Positions 59,101 to 64,000 of a stretch of 64,000 nucleotides of DNA are shown here, one piece after another (the stretch's first letter is position 1; the number at the start of each line of letters is the position of its first letter). Origin of the DNA: Tubulanus polymorphus (Eukaryota > Nemertea > Palaeonemertea > Tubulaniformes > Tubulanidae); assembly GCF_964204645.1 (NCBI RefSeq), contig NC_134031.1:3021001-3085000 (forward strand). The letters run 5' to 3'. The notes beneath the pieces are model-generated. The model saw only the letters and a program-made list of their open reading frames with translations. It did no database searches and had not been told where the DNA came from. The translations under genes and the position numbers were made by a program.

Positions 59101-62100
59101 CGTGCGGATTGGACGTGCACTGGGATGTCGAACTGGTGCCTATCGTCATGCCGAAGGTGCAATGGTTATCGATGGTGAAGGGTAAGTTCCCGTGCCAGCT
59201 CGAGGTGATCAGCGACGGCGAAATAACCACCGGCATTCGAGAAATCTCGGAAGGCATGTTGAAATACGAAGGCCAAGTTGTCGAATTCACCGACAGGCTG
59301 ATGTTTATTACGGCTTCGATACCGGTGAAAAAGACCGATTTGCCGAAAATTCAACGCCACGGTCAAAGCGACGTTTTGCCCAACCCGCCCTCTAACGGGT
59401 TGAAATTCCGCATGGAAGTTCCGCCGGACCTGAAAACATACGTGAACGCTAAGAAAACACCGGAACGAAAAAGACTAGAAATGTCATCGTGGAATCAATG
59501 TTGATAGTGATAGGAAAGTTACTTCTGTTATCGAGCTTGTGACAGATTAGGCGAATTTCTTTGGTGAATCCATTAGCCATTTTATTCGCCTGTGATTAAA
59601 TTCGCGAGACCTAGGTTGATAAATTAAGGCGATTTCGATGCGGAGACTGATTCACCGATTGGAGGATCACATTGCATCGCGTCCCGTGGCCAAACTATAA
59701 AATTCGCCTAGTCTGGCACAGGCTGTCACAGCCTTCAGTTTCCTTCACTGATAATTCATAATCTATATACTCTTTATTTTCACAAAATGAGAGGAATTTT
59801 TACAGAAAAAAAATACAAATCTGCCAAAAAAAACTTGAGAAACTTATCTTTCTTCATTGGAAATTTGGGCTTTGAGGTATTCGGGCAAGCGAAATTCCGA
59901 TTGGGACTAAAACACGGTTTATGAACATTCCGATGAACAAGTTTTTATCACCAGATACGAATCCGTCATTCTGGTGTTGAATACGAAAACAGTTTTCGTA
60001 GCTCGCAGCGACTTCAGTTCGAATCGGTTCCACTGGTGCTCTCTTGTCATTCACGCGCGTCCCCCTGGGATCCGTTATGTGTATATCTGGGATGAAATCC
60101 ACGAGTTGAGCCTCGGAGTGTAATTACGCGCCGAGGGTGAACGCTGTGATGAGGCAGGCTATCTGGCATCCCACTCGTTTGACATCTCATCGCTGTGACT
60201 GTCGGTGGCACTAATTCACGCGGGAAACCGTAGCGTTTACCGTCAATTCGTTATTTCCGGATTTGGTGATCGTTAAGGATCGTCGAGAACCGCCACCGCC
60301 GCTGCTGCAGTAGATCATTGGTTTATGCGTTGGTCGTGCTAAGGTGATGATCCTCGCTTGCTACGAAAATCTCGTAGGGTTATGGTTCGGTAGTTAAAGA
60401 ATACAAACCATAAGGACCCAGTTCTATGCAGCTGTAAGTTAGAGTTAACTCAGAAATTCATTCGTTTTCAACTAGGTAACTCTGATTCATGAACTGGGTT
60501 CAGGGACCAGTCGCTCAAAACTTGATAAAAGTTAACCATCGGATTTATTCATAGTTGCACTAATGTTATGTAACTTTAATTGCCACTTGTAACAATATTG
60601 TAACTATCCATTGTCAACTGTAAACTTGAGCAACTGGCCTTCGGGTCTTATATTAATGAGTTTCGTTACAGATTCAGGACGCTTCGTTAAATATTGTAAT
60701 GATGGGTTTGTTATCTTCTTAGAAAAAATCCAAACATAAGATGTATAAAACCATGATGGAGGAATTCTCTGTTTAGAATCACTTAAGAAACACTTAATGT
60801 TCTTAGCGTCCGCGATGACCAAATCTGAACCATTTAATACGTCATGTTATGACGGCGTGCTCGTGCCGCACTTAACCTATTTTTCGTCCGACGAGTCAAT
60901 ACGTACTTCCCCTTCGACGGTCAAGGACGCTAATTTGAATATTCAAATGAGCTGTAGAATGTCAGCGCATTATTGCTACCGACATTGCGCCGCCTGTACG
61001 GGCCATCGACGAAGCTTTATAGAGTGCAATAGAGACGGCTAGAAGCGGAAAGCGGATATTACCGAGTGACTGGAAATCACCCGAATGAGATTCAATGTAT
61101 CTGGCATTAATGGAGGCATAAATAACTATTTAGTAAACATAGCGGTCAAACGGGCGCGTTCTGTGATTGATAATAACTACTATATTGCATATCGATTCTC
61201 TAGCATTGTATGACACATATCCATTCGATCTAACCTTTCGAACCCAAACTATTGATTAAAACTTAGGGTGAACTTCATTTACCGACTATTTGCGAACTAA
61301 ATGAAACTCAATGTCAGTTAGTTGGGAATAGCGAACGGGATTGAGCACGGCCGCTGTAGCAGTGTGTGTAGTACGGACCTTATAGTTCCGAGATGGCCAA
61401 CGATGTTAAATGCGTATAAAACCGAACTTTAGCGCATTTGGTTATTAGTTCCGACCACAAGTGGACTAACTACGAAAATTAACGTTCACTAATGTGTATC
61501 ATGCGAATCGTCTCGCTCTGCGCAAGGAGGGAATTTCGACGTTCAACCATTGCGTATGTCATATTCGGTGACTCCAGGCTCCGTGAAGAACCTTCGATTC
61601 GATGAAAGATGGCCGCCTACTAAACCCCCTTTTTCCTAACAATCACCTAGTCCTGGAAGTGGTTTGGTAACCACTGTGCTCCACGACACGTAACGATCCC
61701 AGTGTACCCAACTGCGATAATATCAGAAACTAAGGTTATTGGTGAAGTCTACGAATCATCAGATCTTTACACCGCCATTCTGGGAGAGTCTAAGCTCGAT
61801 GTCGGTGATTTCCGGCCATTTTCTATCACTGATAGTGAATTCGATGTTTCGTCTGAATTCGACGATGACAGAAAATGCTGCCGTTAAATTCTAAGCTAAT
61901 TTTCGTTAGTCGTCAATCGAGTTTTTGCATCAGACGAAAGCTGTTTTCACCTAATCATTTGTTCGTTCGATGTCGCAAAACTGCCGGCTATACCCGGCAG
62001 CACTGCTGACTGCTATATAATCAATTACGCATCTCCGCCGTGAACGAGAACGGAGAACGCGAGCTGCATAAATATTTCGGGGGTTGTTCAATATCGATTC

Positions 62101-62601
62101 GCCGTAGGCAACTGGGTACATACATTTTCAGTGAAATCCGTAGATATGTGGGGCGATGTATTTCATATCCCATTTGACGTCGTCAGATTTCCTACTACAT
62201 GTATTCTTTGGAACATAAAATTCACATTTGGGGATGTAAAACATCCGGGATTTGTCATGTAAATCACTACTTTCTGCTTCATCAACTTGGATTCGCTTAC
62301 AATGGATCACATGCCATAGCTCATGTCGGATGGATACGACTATATCGTGGGCTAAATTCGATCGTGCAAAAATTTATTAAAACATCCGTTTGTTTATTTT
62401 TCAGGCATGGGTATCTATTTCTTTTACGGTTTGCGACACAGCACCGAAGCCGGCAACGAGATCGTCGACGAAGAACGAGTCTTGCTCAGCCCGTTACCGA
62501 ACGAAACTTCCGATAGTCCACTCATAATCAGCGACCATCAGCAACAGCAGCGCGACCTGCCGGCCTCCAGCGCAGACACAGAACGTCTGCTTATGCCATA
62601 A
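49867..62601 (+). CDS. SLC7-family cationic amino-acid transporter (CAT type), 4 exons
   Basis: Exons 49867-50137, 53490-53935, 55327-56695 and 62405-62601 join in phases 1, 0 and 1 to give 760 residues. Clear CAT signatures are [15 protein letters not shown] (51-65), [20 protein letters not shown] (90-109), [25 protein letters not shown] (253-264), [13 protein letters not shown] (395-407) and the C-terminal [21 protein letters not shown] set. About 14 membrane segments are expected; CAT members carry Arg, Lys and ornithine across the plasma membrane, while SLC7A4/A14-like members have other or uncertain substrates. The loop at about 418-590 is very long and acidic. The TTG six bases upstream of the ATG is in frame but not a likely start. 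The subfamily cannot be fixed by eye. Confidence 0.93.
51627..51642 (-). promoter_or_regulatory. CTCF-like motif
   Basis: The minus strand reads CACACCAGATGGCAGC, agreeing with the core CACCAGATGGCAGC. It lies in SLC7 intron 1. Confidence 0.5.
53244..53325. repeat. 82-nt near-perfect hairpin
   Basis: TTTCGGCTAACAACACTGTT and onward (53244-53281) pairs with its inverse ending AACAGTTGTTAGCCGAAA (to 53325), with a loop of about 8 nt. A shorter relative, CATTTCGGCTGTTGACTAAC followed by CATCATCAGGTGCA, is at 10671, so this is a dispersed repeat family. Confidence 0.8.
53490..53935 (+). CDS. SLC7 transporter exon 2
   Basis: After CTATTTCAG the exon begins GG CTG TGT TAT GCA GAA and encodes residues 91-239, including [11 protein letters not shown] and segments 3-5. 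It ends at AAC GGG before GTAAGC (phase 0). Reading through the donor gives a false 161-codon frame stopping at 54002. Confidence 0.93.
53936..55326 (+). other. SLC7 intron 2
   Basis: This 1.39-kb intron has no coding potential that I can support. It carries two CTCF-like motifs on the minus strand, at 54095-54109 and 54274-54291. Confidence 0.6.
54095..54109 (-). promoter_or_regulatory. CTCF-like motif
   Basis: CCCACCAGATGGCGC on the minus strand is one of the best matches to the CTCF core in the window. It lies in SLC7 intron 2. Confidence 0.5.
55327..56695 (+). CDS. SLC7 transporter exon 3
   Basis: The largest exon encodes residues 240-695: segments from [17 protein letters not shown] onward, the long acidic cytosolic loop with [13 protein letters not shown], and the next segments up to [10 protein letters not shown]. 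It ends in phase 1 at GTACGTATATG. The acceptor is TTATAATTTCAG. Confidence 0.93.
57617..58170 (+). pseudogene. Unrecognised coding-like segment with a frame change (exon or pseudogene)
   Basis: One frame reads from [19 protein letters not shown] to NFFVFDIHI near 57788. The next frame then takes over with [20 protein letters not shown] and runs through several Cys ([15 protein letters not shown]) to [16 protein letters not shown] and a stop at 58168. The composition looks protein-like in both parts, as in a gene with one frameshift. Alternatively TTCACATCAG at 57792-57801 is an acceptor and TTCGGTATAAGC near 58121 a donor, giving one real internal exon. I do not recognise the protein. Confidence 0.35.
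58455..59504 (+). CDS. Intronless methyltransferase-like protein nested in an SLC7 intron
   Basis: A single open frame of 349 residues starts at ATGTCGTCGTACCTCG and is GC- and CpG-rich compared with the surrounding intron. Residues 146-161 ([16 protein letters not shown]) and 173-183 ([11 protein letters not shown]) match the middle strands of class I SAM-dependent methyltransferases, and [10 protein letters not shown] (237-246) with [12 protein letters not shown] fits the C-terminal half of Methyltransf_11-like proteins. The usual glycine-rich SAM loop is degenerate ([15 protein letters not shown], 61-75), so cofactor binding is doubtful. No signal peptide or membrane segment is seen. It lies on the same strand as the host gene. 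ATTAAA at 59595 is a possible polyadenylation signal. The substrate is unknown. Confidence 0.8.
   Translation: MSSYLGPETPRPFAVISESFQDRLKIPKLPECGTFSFGETYEKRMCELIHRYLELDTFERLCYVGEIKGSLAPMIQERFCLLEPVMSVAAGNFHYEKTDSDKLLPFRIAYTGAEEYFEKLYEEEPNLCPLEAGGRKPKPTEPLPLFDKVLLHNATQYFQNPRATYKNIMKSVAPAGKMVIVHRAFNLNTLPYFENAKERIKQSESPYIDIVKDLQACGLDVHWDVELVPIVMPKVQWLSMVKGKFPCQLEVISDGEITTGIREISEGMLKYEGQVVEFTDRLMFITASIPVKKTDLPKIQRHGQSDVLPNPPSNGLKFRMEVPPDLKTYVNAKKTPERKRLEMSSWNQC
60413..60504. mobile_element. MITE, family A (diverged)
   Basis: AGGACCCAGTTCTATGCAGC on the left and GAACTGGGTTCAGGG on the right mark the ends; inner GAGTTAACTCAG and GGTAACTCTGA arms are kept. Confidence 0.6.
61267..61487. mobile_element. 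MITE, family B (diverged)
   Basis: Blocks TTGCGAACTAAATGAAACTC, GAGCACGGCCGCTGTAG, GTTCCGAGATGGCCAACG and GTTCCGACCACAAGTGGAC appear in the same order as in the 36718 copy. Confidence 0.6.
62405..62601 (+). CDS. SLC7 transporter exon 4 (terminal)
   Basis: After TTTATTTTTCAG the exon completes Gly696 and reads [18 protein letters not shown], the typical end of the last CAT membrane segment. A 45-residue Ser/Gln-rich tail follows, with [15 protein letters not shown] and a final ERLLMP. TAA is at 62599-62601. Confidence 0.93.
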
Positions 62602-62609
62602 ACAGTTAG

Positions 62610-62615
62610 AATAAA
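62610..62615 (+). terminator. Polyadenylation signal AATAAA of the SLC7 gene
   Basis: AATAAA lies 8 nt after the stop codon and is followed by a T/G-rich stretch (GTGTATTTTTAATTAGTTTTCC), a normal arrangement for cleavage and polyadenylation with a very short 3' UTR. Confidence 0.6.
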
Positions 62616-64000
62616 AACACAACGAAGACAAGTGCTTCGAGTGTATTTTTAATTAGTTTTCCTGTATGCAAAACGATATAATATACATTAAATAGTTTTA
62701 AATATTTTCACGTTAAAAATTCAAATTTTAAATTATCAGTGTTCGTATCATAATCAATATAGATAATATGATTTCCGTTGATAATCAAAGTATATAGTTT
62801 AATTGAAATCAAAGAGTATACACAGAAAAAAGACGGAGAGGATATACGACGAACTTATGTTTTTGTTGTTATGATTGGTTGTGGTTTCTGGTGGTTTGTC
62901 TCTTCGGTATTCTTTCCAGATTCCGACGATATCGCGAAAACCCTGAAGATCAATTCAAAAAAGGATATGTCATTATTTATTTCACCCTGATTAATTTATG
63001 TTATATTTATGATATTATAGCAGTTTTCTACCTGTCATTTTTCACTTTTCTCATACAGACAATTGCCAACAAATCGACGATTTCTACTATAGTAAGTACA
63101 CTGCCGCCGAGCAATAGCCCCAACAAGCCCCCGAAATCGCCTGAAAAATATGATTCGAAATAGTATTTGTAATAGGTATTCAGCATTTACGGCTTTACGA
63201 AAAAATGTCCTTTATATTATTAGTTCTAATTCAAAGAAAGTGAGAAGTGAAAAGACTAGATTACGGTCATGGTACGGATTTTGCTAACCGGCATATGCGC
63301 CAGGCATTAGGCGTTCCCCACTCGATTGGACCCAATTTCGCTCGTCAAAAATCAACTTTCGCTAACCCGTCGATTTTCAAAACCGTAAAACAAATCGGTA
63401 TCATGATGATGAGGTATACTTACTGAAAAGCATCCCCAATGAATAAGCCCTGCGTATCGTAGATATGAAGACGGACATCTTGCCGAATTTAACTTTGACT
63501 CGTAGGTGAGACGTACTACGTAAATCGAGAAAGTGGAAAGTGAAAGAAAACATTTGAACGTCGAGAATTATAAGTAACACAATAATGCAATGGCGAGCGA
63601 AGAACAAGGGTACATCACAGATTTATAGCAAAAAAATGGCCCTGTGATAACATATCGTTTCCCAAACCGGTGTCATAAAATAAGATACCTCCTCTTATTC
63701 ATAGCCCCTTGTAATAGATATCAGGATTAAGGGTTAGGCTCAGCCCTATTATGATTCTTCACATAATCCGTTGTTGGGGGGGCATCTGACATCGGGGCAT
63801 CCGATGACACCGAACTAGCAAGCTCATGATACAGGGACAATAGAATCTGTATAAATCCGTACAGGTTTTAGCTTACGAAACTGTTCGTTCCTAAACGAAC
63901 TGAGGAGATTATTTCAATTATTTACCCTGTGATAAATGCCACCTGTTTTTCTGAAGTGTCAAATCGTTCGCGTTGGAACCATTTCGATTGGCTCACAACG
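62616..64000. other. Downstream flank of the SLC7 gene
   Basis: Two strong acceptor-like sites occur (ATTCTTTCCAG near 62920 and TTTTCTCATACAG near 63059). The second opens a frame reading TIANKSTISTIVSTLPPSNS to a stop at 63163. They could be last exons of an alternative SLC7 transcript or of another gene, but phase and identity are not settled. I see nothing supported in the remaining 800 bp. Confidence 0.35.

Larger units (their letters stand above)
56696..62404 (+). other. SLC7 intron 3, host of a nested gene
   Basis: The 5.7-kb intron contains an unrecognised coding-like segment (57617-58170), the intronless methyltransferase-like gene (58455-59504), a family A MITE (60413-60504) and a family B MITE (61267-61487). 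Confidence 0.7.

Noticed and set aside
60604-60860. Minus-strand frame containing [20 protein letters not shown]
   Set aside because: It reads somewhat like protein, but there is no splice context and no recognised family; chance in AT-rich DNA cannot be excluded.

Overview
The window is nuclear DNA of a bilaterian animal. Genes are sparse, carry GT-AG introns with consensus donors and pyrimidine-rich acceptors, and are separated by long non-coding stretches full of MITE-like foldbacks, minisatellites and an LTR retrotransposon. There are no bacterial signals such as operons or Shine-Dalgarno sites. CpG is not visibly depleted and the transporter gene has a conventional animal form. A marine invertebrate (for example a lophotrochozoan) is my best guess, but the species cannot be fixed from the sequence alone.

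Layout. (1) 1-7431: no supported gene. (2) 7432-9451 (-): a three-exon gene for a 327-residue four-transmembrane protein with two PPxY motifs and a C-terminal PDZ-ligand-like T-A-V. Its small second intron is mostly one MITE. (3) 12552-19158: a Ty3/Gypsy-type LTR retrotransposon on the minus strand with two 754-bp LTRs that look identical, a GTAC target duplication, a tRNA-Phe primer-binding site, Gag, and a protease reached by an apparent -1 frameshift, but no reverse transcriptase or integrase. (4) 24093-32073 (-): a two-exon gene for a second four-transmembrane protein. Its cytoplasmic exon carries an uninterrupted 53-unit CAG tract (54 Gln), and its 6.8-kb intron holds a 30-bp minisatellite. 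(5) 32.8-49.8 kb: no supported gene; a CAGT/tRNA-B-box-like tandem array, a minisatellite resembling MITE termini, a 226-bp foldback, a 2.5-kb tandem segmental duplication and a 48-bp minisatellite that is open on both strands. (6) 49867-62601 (+): a four-exon SLC7/CAT-type cationic amino-acid transporter (760 aa). Its 5.7-kb third intron contains an intronless same-strand gene for a methyltransferase-like protein (58455-59504) and an unrecognised coding-like segment (57.6-58.17 kb).

Repeats and regulation. Two MITE-like families recur across the window: a ~110-bp family with GGACCCAGTTCCACAG ends and a ~200-bp family with TTCGGTTATCGGAGTTAG ends. A short motif whose core matches the CTCF consensus (CCACCAG[A/G][T/G]GGC) appears about ten times on both strands, mostly in introns and between genes.

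The genes do not form an obvious pathway. The two tetraspan genes share an unusual layout (all four membrane segments in a first exon, then a phase-1 intron before the cytosolic tail), which may be coincidence or old kinship. All coordinates and splice sites were read by eye; homology calls rest on motif recognition without database searches.
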